A stretch of DNA of 64,000 nt, taken from the NCBI RefSeq assembly GCF_003226555.1, contig NZ_QKQS01000023.1, positions 997,263-1,061,262 on the forward strand, given 5' to 3'. Positions 51,842-59,385 of this stretch are shown here, in pieces. The notes beneath the pieces were generated by a model, which saw nothing but the letters and a program-made list of their open reading frames with translations, was not told the DNA's origin and made no database searches. Position 1 is the stretch's first letter; each line of letters starts with the position of its first letter. This DNA is from Rhodopseudomonas palustris (GTDB taxonomy: Bacteria > Pseudomonadota > Alphaproteobacteria > Rhizobiales > Xanthobacteraceae). A program made the translations under genes and the position numbers.

Positions 51842-51863
51842 GCACGAGGCGGCGTCGTGCCAC

Positions 51864-51892
51864 GAAAAAGGCCCGGCTGGTCGGCCGGGCCT
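51864..51892 (-). terminator. Intrinsic terminator after carD
   Basis: On the minus strand AGGCCCGGC-cgacca-GCCGGGCCT is a perfect 9-bp stem followed by TTTTC. It lies 26 bp past the carD stop, between carD and the convergent M48 protease gene. Confidence 0.85.
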
Positions 51893-51918
51893 CAATCTGT
51901 TGGATCGAACCTGCTCGC

Positions 51919-53088
51919 TTACGCGGCCTCGTCGGTCACCGTCTCGTCGTCAGAATCGCCATCGAGATCCGAGTCGGACCCGGCATCGGCTTCCGCCTCG
52001 GCCTTGGCGCCGCGGCGCGGGCTCTTGGCGAGCTGGCTCTCGACTTCCTTGACGGCTTCGGTCTCGGTGATGTGCTGCACCACCGCGATCTCGCGCGACA
52101 GGCGGTCGAGCGCCGCTTCATACAGCTGCCGTTCGCTGTACGACTGCTCCGGCTGCGACTCCGAGCGGTACAGGTCCCGGACCACCTCGGCGATCGCGAC
52201 GATGTCGCCCGAGTTGATCTTGGCTTCGTATTCCTGCGCCCGGCGCGACCACATCGTCCGCTTGACACGGGCACGGCCCTTCAGGGTCTCCAGCGCCTTC
52301 TTTACCAGCGCCGGGTCGGACAGCTTGCGCATGCCGACATTACCGACCTTCGCGGTGGGCACGCGCAGGGTCATCTTGTCCTTGATGAAGTTGATCACGA
52401 ACAGTTCGAGCTTGGCGCCCGCGATCTCCTGCTCTTCGATCGCCAGAATCTGGCCGACACCGTGGGCCGGATAGACCACGAATTCGTTGGCCTTGAAGCC
52501 CTGACGCTGGGTGACGGCCTTCTTCGGTTCCTCGACACGCGCAGGCGCCGCAGCCACCGGCTGTTTCACCTCCGGCTTGGCCGCTGCCTTCGCGACGGGC
52601 GCCTTCACCTCGGTCTTCACCTCCGCCTTCGGAGCCACAGCAGCCTTGGCAGGCTTCGCCGCCGGCTTGGTTTCTGCGGCGGGCTTGGAGGTCGCCGGCT
52701 TGGCGGGAGTTTTTGCAGACTTGGTTGGCATTGCACTTCTTTTGGTTTTCGAGGACTTGAAGGCCGGAGCTTTGGAGGCCGAAGCCTTCGCTGCAGACGC
52801 CTTTGCGGTAGCGTGTTTGGTGGCGCTCGCCTTGCTGGCGCCCGCCTTGGTCTGGGTCCTGGAAGCAGGGGCCTTTGCGGCGCTCGCTTTGGCGGCTGTC
52901 CGGGTGTCCTTGACAGAAGCCTTCGAACGGCTCTTTGTGGCTCCGCGGCTGGCCGCAGATGCCGGCTTGGCACCCTTTGAAGAAACACTCGTTTTACGCG
53001 TTTTCTGTGACACAGCCTGCGCGTGGAACCGCCACGCCCCTGTTCGTTGCTTTTGACGGGGAACCCTTCCCGGCCGCAAAAACGGCAT
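51919..53088 (-). CDS. carD: CarD-family RNA polymerase-binding regulator with histone-H1-like N-terminal extension
   Basis: The CarD core (~195-355) is complete: RQGFKANEFVVYPAHGVGQIL, VGNVGMRKLSDPALVKKAL, and MWSRRAQEYEAKINSGD in the DNA-binding helical part. An acidic tail (SDSDLDGDSDDETVTDEAA) closes the protein. CarD binds the polymerase beta subunit and stabilises open complexes. Residues ~25-190 are almost only Ala, Lys, Ser, Thr and Pro with repeated KAS/AKAS units (e.g. SKASVKDTRTAAKASAAK), like histone H1 tails. A predicted promoter places transcription start ~16 nt upstream of the ATG at 53088, supporting the long form (389 residues). A start at the ATG at 52731 (MPTKSAKTPAKPATS) would give ~270 residues and is a real alternative. 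Confidence 0.88.
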   Translation of the reverse strand: MPFLRPGRVPRQKQRTGAWRFHAQAVSQKTRKTSVSSKGAKPASAASRGATKSRSKASVKDTRTAAKASAAKAPASRTQTKAGASKASATKHATAKASAAKASASKAPAFKSSKTKRSAMPTKSAKTPAKPATSKPAAETKPAAKPAKAAVAPKAEVKTEVKAPVAKAAAKPEVKQPVAAAPARVEEPKKAVTQRQGFKANEFVVYPAHGVGQILAIEEQEIAGAKLELFVINFIKDKMTLRVPTAKVGNVGMRKLSDPALVKKALETLKGRARVKRTMWSRRAQEYEAKINSGDIVAIAEVVRDLYRSESQPEQSYSERQLYEAALDRLSREIAVVQHITETEAVKEVESQLAKSPRRGAKAEAEADAGSDSDLDGDSDDETVTDEAA

Positions 53089-53100
53089 GCCGGAGTTGAC

Positions 53101-53122
53101 GAATGTGCTAAATATAGCACAT
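53101..53122. promoter_or_regulatory. Perfect 9-bp inverted repeat overlapping the carD promoter
   Basis: AATGTGCTA-aata-TAGCACATT spans 22 bp. On the minus strand it contains the predicted -10 hexamer TATATT (53110-53115) of carD and covers the predicted start site. The 9-bp arms and central AT tetranucleotide suit a dimeric repressor site. Confidence 0.55.
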
Positions 53123-53137
53123 TCCCCGCAAAAATCA
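53110..53137 (-). promoter_or_regulatory. Predicted promoter of carD
   Basis: On the minus strand the -35-like TTGATT (53132-53137) and -10 TATATT (53110-53115) are 16 bp apart. The predicted start is near 53104, giving a leader of about 16 nt to the ATG at 53088. Confidence 0.5.
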
Positions 53138-53268
53138 ATGATTTATGACGATTCCAGCCCATGCAGGGCGGAGCCCCGGGGCGCAACTCGTCAACAGGGT
53201 TAAGGTCAGCAGGGTTAAGCTGGTCGGCCGGCTAGGCCGGCCTTGCAAGACCTTCGGCTGAGTTCGGC

Positions 53269-53607
53269 TTAGTCGCCCGAACCCGGCTCCGCAGAGAAGT
53301 ACTTATCGAACTTGCCGGCCTGACCGTCGAACTCCTTGGCGTCCGCGGGCGCGTCCTTCTTCTGGGTCAGGTTCGGCCAGGTCTTGGCGTATTCCGAGTT
53401 CAGCGCCAGCCACTTCTCGAGGCCCGGCTCGGTGTCCGGCTTGATCGCTTCGGCCGGGCATTCCGGTTCGCACACGCCGCAGTCGATGCATTCGTCCGGA
53501 TGGATGACCAGCATGTTGTCACCCTCGTAGAAACAATCCACGGGGCAGACTTCAACGCAGTCGGTGTATTTGCACTTGATGCAGTTTTCAGTGACGACGT
53601 AAGTCAT
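53269..53607 (-). CDS. fdxA: 7Fe ferredoxin FdxA
   Basis: A 112-residue ferredoxin starting [20 protein letters not shown]. The cluster Cys are in [19 protein letters not shown] and the second set in [15 protein letters not shown]. This matches the conserved 3Fe-4S/4Fe-4S FdxA of alphaproteobacteria, and the C-terminal extension ([19 protein letters not shown]) is also typical. Its electron partner is unknown. It belongs to the helicase-S4 protein-FdxA-CarD neighbourhood conserved in Rhizobiales (recalled, not searched), with each gene on the minus strand. Confidence 0.95.
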   Translation of the reverse strand: MTYVVTENCIKCKYTDCVEVCPVDCFYEGDNMLVIHPDECIDCGVCEPECPAEAIKPDTEPGLEKWLALNSEYAKTWPNLTQKKDAPADAKEFDGQAGKFDKYFSAEPGSGD

Positions 53608-53681
53608 CCCAACGCTCCGGAACGGTTCTAATTTTGAGTGTTTGCGTACCGCAGGAGCTCCGCAGCCGCAAGTGAAGATGC

Positions 53682-53951
53682 CTATTCCCGTGGCATTCCG
53701 AGATCGGCATAAAGTCCAGTAACCGACTCGGCGTCGCCGCGGCGCTCCGCAAATCCAACCACCTTCAGCACACGCACGCCACGATCCAACGCAATGGTCA
53801 GCACGTCGCCGGCCTTGATGCCGTGTCCCGGTGAGGTCTCGCGCACGCCGTTGATGCGGACGTGTCCGCGTTCGACAAGAGCGGCAGCGCTGGTGCGCGC
53901 GCGCACCACACGCGCGTGCCACAGCCACTTATCGAGACGTTGACGCTCCAA
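53682..53951 (-). CDS. S4-domain RNA-binding protein (Hsp15-like)
   Basis: An 89-residue S4-domain protein. The sequence [19 protein letters not shown] and [20 protein letters not shown] are the Hsp15 hallmarks. E. coli Hsp15 rescues stalled 50S subunits carrying nascent chains. The only suitable start is TTG at 53951. It follows the SUV3-like helicase by 30 bp in the same direction, so a common role in RNA metabolism is likely. Confidence 0.9.
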   Translation of the reverse strand: MERQRLDKWLWHARVVRARTSAAALVERGHVRINGVRETSPGHGIKAGDVLTIALDRGVRVLKVVGFAERRGDAESVTGLYADLGMPRE

Positions 53952-53981
53952 GCCCGAACCATCGGCAGTGCCGGCGCCGCG

Positions 53982-56900
53982 TTAGTCCTTGCGGCCGGCG
54001 GTGAGTTGCTCCTTCAGCGCGGCGAGCTTGGCGAAGGGGGAATTCGGATCCATTGGCCGGTCGCGCTCGCGCGGCGCGCTGGAATGCACCTGCCGGTGCG
54101 AGCCGCCGCCCTTGTTGTCGCGGCCGCCCTTCGGGCCGCCTTGATACTTGTCCTGGAATTTGTCACGGCCCTTGAAGCGCTCGCGCGGCGGGCGGCCTTC
54201 ACCGGAGGCCTCGCGACGTCCACCGTCGCCGCCCTGATCATTGCGGTCACGACGGAAATCGCCCTTGCCGCGCCGGCCGCCGCGGTCACCCTTGGCGTCG
54301 GCGGACTCGCCTTCGCTGGCGCCGGCGTTCGCGCCGTTCTGCGGACGGTTGCGATGGCGGTTGCGATCGTGACGCGGCCGATGCTCGTCGGAGCGCCCAC
54401 CCGGACGCCAGACTTCGATCAGCTCCGGCTCCGCTTTGGCGGCCGGCGCAGCTTCTGCGCTGGCGGCTTTGGACGGGGCCTCGTCGGTCGTCGCTGCAGC
54501 CGCGGTGGCTTCGCCGGCGGGCTGCTCGGCGGTCTCGGCCGCGGAGGTCTCCGCTGCCGGTTCGGCTGCGGCTGGCAAGGGTTGGTCGAGCACAGGTTGG
54601 TCGAGCACGGGCTGGTCGACAACCGGCTCGTTCGCAGCAGGCTGTTCGTCGACGCTCGGCGCGCCACCGGCCACGGCGCCGCCCTCGTCCGTCGGCGACG
54701 GTTCGAACGCGATCGCGCCGGCCAAAATGGCCTGGTCTTCGGCCGACATCTCGGTCGCAGCAGAGACCTCGGCCTGAGCAGCGGGAGTCGCGGCTTCGGC
54801 AGCCTTCGGGGCCGGCGGCGGCGCCGGGCGCCGCTCCATGCGGTAGCCGAGCGCTTTCAGGATCGACGCGAAGTCTTCGCCGGCCGAACCGGTCAGCGAT
54901 GTCATGGCCTGGGTGACCACGAAGCTGCGGCCGTCGAAAGCGCCGGCCGGCTTCTCGCCAGGCGCACCTTCGCGCCAAGCCAGCGCAGGCCGGATCAGGT
55001 CGGCGAGACGTTCGAGAATGTCGACGCGAACCGCGCGCTCTCCGCACAGACGGTAGCCAAGGGTGCGGTAGGCGTCGCGATCCAGCGCCTTGTCGGCCGG
55101 AAACGATGTGCGGCCGCTGCTCGCCAGATGCTGCGCGCTGGAGAGCGCCGCGAGATCGACATTGTCCCGCTTCTGCGCCCACAGCAGCGAGGCGAGCGCC
55201 CGCGCCGCCGGCTTCAGCAGCGATGGGAAGTAGATATGGTAGGCGCCGAACCGCACGCCGTATTTGCGCAACGTGGCGCGCGACGGCTGGTCCAGGTCCT
55301 TCATTTCGGCCGCGATCTTGGCGCGTTCCAGCACGCCCAGCGATTCGATCAGCTGAAACGCGATGCCACGGGCAATCCCGCTGACATCCTCCGCCTTGCC
55401 GAGTTCGAACAGCGGTCCGAGGATCTTCTCGACATGCGTCTTGAGCCACAGATCGAGACGGGTCTGCACCGCCTCGCGCGGCGCCCCGGCGAGCCGGTCG
55501 TCCGCGATGATCCGCAGCCGCGGCCGTAGCACGTCGTCGGAGCCCACGAGCCGGGCGACAGCGTCGCCAGTCCAGCGGATGGTCCCGTCGGAGGTCAGGA
55601 TGAACTGATCGTCCGGCGCGTTCGATAGCTTCTCGGCGCGCGCGTCGATTTCGCCGGCCAGCGCCTTCTGCGCCGTCGCCTGCAACGCCTTCGCATCCGA
55701 GCCGGCCTCGGCCGCGTCGGGCGCAAAGGTGAAGCCGTCGAGCCGGCCGATCACGTGGCCCTCGACGATCACCTCACCAGTCTTGCCAATTTCCGTATTC
55801 AACATCGTGTTTTCCCGCAGGCGGCGCATCAATACACTGGTCCGACGATCGACGAAACGTTCCGTAAGCCGTTCGTGCAACGCATCTGACAATTTATTTT
55901 CGACTTCCCGCGATAATCCCTGCCAATGCTCGGGGTCGGTGAGCCAGTCGGGGCGGTTGGCCACGAAGGTCCAGGTGCGGATTTGTGCAATCCGAGCCGA
56001 CAGCGTGTCGATTCCGCCGTCGGTCCGATCGGCCTGATCGACCTGGGCAGCGAACCAGCTATCCGGAATCCGCCCCTTTTGCATCAAGAACCGGTACAGC
56101 GTGATCACCAGTTCGGCATGGGCCGCCGGTGCGATCTTACGGTAGTCCGGGACCTGACAGACTTCCCATAGCCGCTCCACGGCCGCTTTGCCCTGCGCGA
56201 TTTCGCGCACCTCGGGGTCGCGGGCCACGTGATCGAGCACGCGGAGGTCCTCGGCGACCGGCGCCCGGGTCAGGGCCTCGTGCCGCGGCGCCTCCGCCAG
56301 CGACACTTGCAGCGCGCCGAGCGAGGCGAAATCCAGCTCCGCGTTGCGCCATTGCAGCATCTTCACTGGCTCGAAGCTGTGATTCTGCACGGCGTTGACC
56401 AGTTCGGGCTCGAACGGCGCGCAGCGTCCGGTGGTGCCGAAGGTGCCGTCCCGGGTGGCGCGTCCGGCGCGTCCGGCGATCTGGGCGAATTCCGCCGGGG
56501 TGAGGCGACGAAACTGATAGCCGTCGAATTTGCGATCGGATGCGAACGCGACGTGGTCGACATCGAGGTTGAGTCCCATGCCGATCGCGTCGGTGGCGAT
56601 CAGGTAATCGACGTCGCCGGACTGAAACAACGCTACCTGGGCGTTGCGGGTGCGGGGGCTGAGCGAGCCGAGTACCACGGCAGCACCGCCGTGCTGCCGC
56701 TTGATCAGCTCGGCGATCGCGTAGACCTCGTCGGCCGAGAACGCCACGATCGCGGTCCGGCGCGGCTGCCGGGTGAGCTTGCGGTCACCGGCATATTCGA
56801 GCTGCGACAGCCGCGGCCGGGTCACGATGCTGGCGCCGGGCAGCAGCCGTTCGATCATCGGCCGCATCGTCGCGGCGCCGAGCAGCAGCGTCTCGTCGCG

Positions 56901-57287
56901 GCCGCGCCGGCGCAGGATGCGATCGGTGAAGACGTGACCGCGCTCGAGATCGGCGGCGATCTGAATTTCGTCGACAGCCAGAAACGACACGTCGAGGTCG
57001 CGCGGCATCGCCTCGACGGTCGAGACCCAGTAGCGCGGTTTGGACGGTTTGATCTTCTCCTCGCCGGTCACCAGCGCCACCGCGTGGGCGCCGACCTTGT
57101 CGACGATCTTGTTGTAGACCTCGCGCGCGAGCAGCCTCAGCGGCAGGCCGATCAATCCGGACGGATGAGCGACCATCCGTTCGATCGCCAAATGGGTCTT
57201 GCCGGTGTTGGTCGGCCCCAGCACTGCGGTGACGCCAGCGCCGGGGACGCGGTCATGGGTAAACGCTTCGGAGTACAGATTGGGCAT
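53982..57287 (-). CDS. SUV3-like ATP-dependent RNA helicase with disordered C-terminus
   Basis: A 1101-residue helicase. Motif I is VLGPTNTGKTHLAIERM and motif II is FLAVDEIQIAADLERGH. FSADEVYAIAELIKRQHGG, GMGLNLDVDHVAFASDRKF and FAQIAGRAGRATRDGTFGT are motifs of the mitochondrial SUV3 group. Residues ~1-780 are the conserved part. The rest is low complexity: an Ala/Glu/Pro stretch with a tandem LDQPV-type repeat (VVDQPVLDQPVLDQPL) and a basic RGG/KGG-like tail (RGGRRGKGDFRRDRNDQGG). SUV3 works in RNA degradation; an RNA-turnover role here is inferred from the family. Confidence 0.92.
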   Translation of the reverse strand: MPNLYSEAFTHDRVPGAGVTAVLGPTNTGKTHLAIERMVAHPSGLIGLPLRLLAREVYNKIVDKVGAHAVALVTGEEKIKPSKPRYWVSTVEAMPRDLDVSFLAVDEIQIAADLERGHVFTDRILRRRGRDETLLLGAATMRPMIERLLPGASIVTRPRLSQLEYAGDRKLTRQPRRTAIVAFSADEVYAIAELIKRQHGGAAVVLGSLSPRTRNAQVALFQSGDVDYLIATDAIGMGLNLDVDHVAFASDRKFDGYQFRRLTPAEFAQIAGRAGRATRDGTFGTTGRCAPFEPELVNAVQNHSFEPVKMLQWRNAELDFASLGALQVSLAEAPRHEALTRAPVAEDLRVLDHVARDPEVREIAQGKAAVERLWEVCQVPDYRKIAPAAHAELVITLYRFLMQKGRIPDSWFAAQVDQADRTDGGIDTLSARIAQIRTWTFVANRPDWLTDPEHWQGLSREVENKLSDALHERLTERFVDRRTSVLMRRLRENTMLNTEIGKTGEVIVEGHVIGRLDGFTFAPDAAEAGSDAKALQATAQKALAGEIDARAEKLSNAPDDQFILTSDGTIRWTGDAVARLVGSDDVLRPRLRIIADDRLAGAPREAVQTRLDLWLKTHVEKILGPLFELGKAEDVSGIARGIAFQLIESLGVLERAKIAAEMKDLDQPSRATLRKYGVRFGAYHIYFPSLLKPAARALASLLWAQKRDNVDLAALSSAQHLASSGRTSFPADKALDRDAYRTLGYRLCGERAVRVDILERLADLIRPALAWREGAPGEKPAGAFDGRSFVVTQAMTSLTGSAGEDFASILKALGYRMERRPAPPPAPKAAEAATPAAQAEVSAATEMSAEDQAILAGAIAFEPSPTDEGGAVAGGAPSVDEQPAANEPVVDQPVLDQPVLDQPLPAAAEPAAETSAAETAEQPAGEATAAAATTDEAPSKAASAEAAPAAKAEPELIEVWRPGGRSDEHRPRHDRNRHRNRPQNGANAGASEGESADAKGDRGGRRGKGDFRRDRNDQGGDGGRREASGEGRPPRERFKGRDKFQDKYQGGPKGGRDNKGGGSHRQVHSSAPRERDRPMDPNSPFAKLAALKEQLTAGRKD
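54580..54624. repeat. Short tandem repeat within the helicase gene
   Basis: Three consecutive 15-bp units (GGTTGGTCGAGCACA, GGTTGGTCGAGCACG, GGCTGGTCGACAACC) encode repeated VxDQP pentapeptides on the minus strand. Length is a multiple of three, so copy-number change keeps the frame. Confidence 0.85.
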
Positions 57288-57591
57288 TTCGACTGAATTT
57301 CTGCGTCGTCGCGGTCAGATGTGTGTCACATTGCGACGCCGCAGCAATCGCCGATTAAGGGCTGGAACGAGTCCGGAACGAAACGCGGCCGAATCGCTGA
57401 CTCGCTGAGGCCGAGGGGCAGGATGCCCAATATCTCGTACCACGGGTTGCTGCACTCTCAAGATCAGGTGAAAAGACAGGCCAAGGTCCTCCTGCGCGAG
57501 GCGTCACTGCCGCAGCTCATGCGTTCCGCTAATCCAGCAGGAGTCAACATGATTCAGGTCCGCCGATCGGCGGAAAGCGAGGCGTCACGCG
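57288..57591. other. Intergenic region, no gene supported
   Basis: A 304-bp gap upstream of the helicase gene. A plus-strand frame (57321-57635) overlaps the end of the DUF3108 gene and has no good start or family-like sequence. A perfect 16-bp palindrome TCCGCCGATCGGCGGA lies at 57559-57574, 17 bp past the DUF3108 stop, without a U-tract. Confidence 0.5.
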
Positions 57592-58461
57592 TTATTGCGC
57601 CCGGGAAGCCGATTTCGGCGGCGTCGCCTGGGTGATGAATTGCGTCGCTTCCAGCACCGCGTTGCCGAGCGGCGTCGGGATTTTCAGCTTGTAGGGCGCC
57701 AGCACCCGCGTGCCGGCGATCGGTGCCAGCCAGACTTCCATGTCGCGCTGCTTGATGAGGTATTTGATCGCCGCCCGATCCGGGATGTAGCCGGACAGTG
57801 GCTTGAAATACACCGCGCAGACCAGCGCCGGTCCGCGATAGCCTTTTTCGGCCTTCACCGTTTCGGTGCGCTTGTATTCCATCCGCAGATCGTAGCGCAT
57901 CCGGCCGTCGAAGATCGGCGTCGACACCCGGCAGGAGTCGGGGCTGAGCACATCCCCGGTGCCGGGCACGCGCAGGAACGACGCGGTCATCGGATCGATC
58001 ACGCCGCGGCGGTGCGCATCGGTAACTGGGATGCGATCGTCGTCCGGCGGCGGCTCGGGCTCGATGCTTGATTCCTTGACGTTTCCGTTGGCGAGCGTGA
58101 TCCGGATGGTTTCGGTTTTCTTACCGCCCGTGATGCTCGCCGTGTAATTGCCGGGCACGAGCTGGCCGTTGATCACCCGGCCCTGAGATTCGCCGCGGCC
58201 ATGGCCGCTGGAAAACGCCTGCATTACGCCGGATGTGGCTCCGGTGGCGGAGGCCGAATAGAAATCGTCGTCGACTTGGATCACCCAGGCGCCCTTGCCG
58301 ACCTCGATTCCGGCGAGCGATGCTTCGTAGCGGGCGTCGAGCTTGCCCTGCGCAGTCGCAGGCTCTGCCGTCATCACCACGGCCATGGCACCAGCCAGCA
58401 GGCCGGCGTGCCGGATCAGCGCGGAAGTGGCCTTGGGCGAGTAGCGGATGCTGGTGCTCAC
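57592..58461 (-). CDS. DUF3108 exported protein
   Basis: A 289-residue protein from the GTG at 58461, with AGGA eight bases upstream. The signal peptide is GLLAGAMAVVMTAEPATAQG. The mature part opens KLDARYEASLAGIEVGKGAWVIQ, as KLDARYEASLAGIEVGKG, the family start. It continues with QVDDDFYSASATGATSGV, RYDLRMEYKRTETVKAEKG and the end YKLKIPTPLGNAVLEATQF, which are typical of DUF3108. Function is unknown; related proteins are periplasmic. It diverges from rpmB across 300 bp that hold the rpmB promoter. Confidence 0.85.
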   Translation of the reverse strand: MSTSIRYSPKATSALIRHAGLLAGAMAVVMTAEPATAQGKLDARYEASLAGIEVGKGAWVIQVDDDFYSASATGATSGVMQAFSSGHGRGESQGRVINGQLVPGNYTASITGGKKTETIRITLANGNVKESSIEPEPPPDDDRIPVTDAHRRGVIDPMTASFLRVPGTGDVLSPDSCRVSTPIFDGRMRYDLRMEYKRTETVKAEKGYRGPALVCAVYFKPLSGYIPDRAAIKYLIKQRDMEVWLAPIAGTRVLAPYKLKIPTPLGNAVLEATQFITQATPPKSASRAQ

Positions 58462-58651
58462 GAACGATGTCCTGCCTGGCGCCGGCGCGCCGTCGATGGG
58501 TCAACTCGCACCGGACCGTTCAGTTTGGTGTCGGAACCGAATACGTCCTTTATATGGTGCCAGATGCTTGATGGCGCGGACAATTCCGCGTCGGCAGGTG
58601 CCGCGGGTTAGTTCCCGATTCGCCAATTTCGGGTTCCAGCGCAGCCGTCGC

Positions 58652-58680
58652 TTGACGCTGCGCGCCAGCCCTTTTATAGG
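58652..58680 (+). promoter_or_regulatory. Predicted rpmB promoter
   Basis: TTGACG (58652-58657) and TATAGG (58675-58680) are 17 bp apart. The predicted start near 58687 gives a leader of ~75 nt to the rpmB ATG. Confidence 0.6.
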
Positions 58681-58761
58681 TCCGCGGTTCCTGAAAACGG
58701 ACGAATGATGAAGCCCCGCGCCTGCTGGTGGGCCGGCGGGGGATGACAGAGGATTTTCGCC

Positions 58762-59067
58762 ATGTCTCGGCGCTGCGAACTGACCGCCAAGGGTGCCCAG
58801 GTCGGCCACAAGGTCAGCCATTCGAACATCAAGACCAAGCGGCGGTTCCTGCCCAACCTGGTCAACGTCACTTTCCTGTCCGACGCGCTCGGCCGCGCGG
58901 TGCGGCTGCGCGTTTCGACCAGCGCGCTGAAGAGCGTCGACCACCGCGGTGGTCTCGATGCCTACCTGCTCAAGGCTCGCGACGCCGAGCTGTCGCCGAA
59001 GGCGGTGGAGCTGAAGCGTGCGATCGCCAAGAAGGCGGCAGGCGCGCCGGTTGCTGCTGCGAGCTGA
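58762..59067 (+). CDS. rpmB: 50S ribosomal protein L28
   Basis: A 101-residue L28. The sequence [20 protein letters not shown], cited as [20 protein letters not shown], is the family start, and the basic [19 protein letters not shown] and [21 protein letters not shown] follow. The alphaproteobacterial form is longer than the 78-residue E. coli protein. AGGA precedes the ATG at 58762. It is a single-gene unit ending at the terminator at 59105-59132. Confidence 0.97.
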   Translation: MSRRCELTAKGAQVGHKVSHSNIKTKRRFLPNLVNVTFLSDALGRAVRLRVSTSALKSVDHRGGLDAYLLKARDAELSPKAVELKRAIAKKAAGAPVAAAS

Positions 59068-59104
59068 TCGTAGCTCCGCGCACTTGATCTCATTTAAATT
59101 TTGG

Positions 59105-59132
59105 CGGCCGGGTCGTTCGACCCGGCCGTTTT
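59105..59132 (+). terminator. Intrinsic terminator after rpmB
   Basis: CGGCCGGGTC-gttc-GACCCGGCCG is a perfect 10-bp hairpin followed by TTTTGT, 37 bp past the rpmB stop. Confidence 0.9.
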
Positions 59133-59385
59133 GTCGTGCGTGCCGTCCGGGGGATGTGCGTCTGCGACAAGTGCGACCGATTGTCATATACTGACGTGTA
59201 ACGACCTCGTATCACTACCAAGAATATGCCTTTGTTCGAATCAAGTACTTTCCCGAGGTGACGAAGCGAGCGGCCGATCGCACAACTTTTCGATTATGGT
59301 CGATCGCCGGGGCATCGTTTACCGCAGCAAACGCCGTCGCTGGGCCACGGTGAGTGCCGGTGCGGTCACCATCGCAGGGGCCTTC

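Noticed and set aside
57321-57635. 104-codon plus-strand frame in the gap upstream of the helicase
   Set aside because: No recognisable sequence pattern, no ribosome-binding site, and overlap with the end of the DUF3108 gene.
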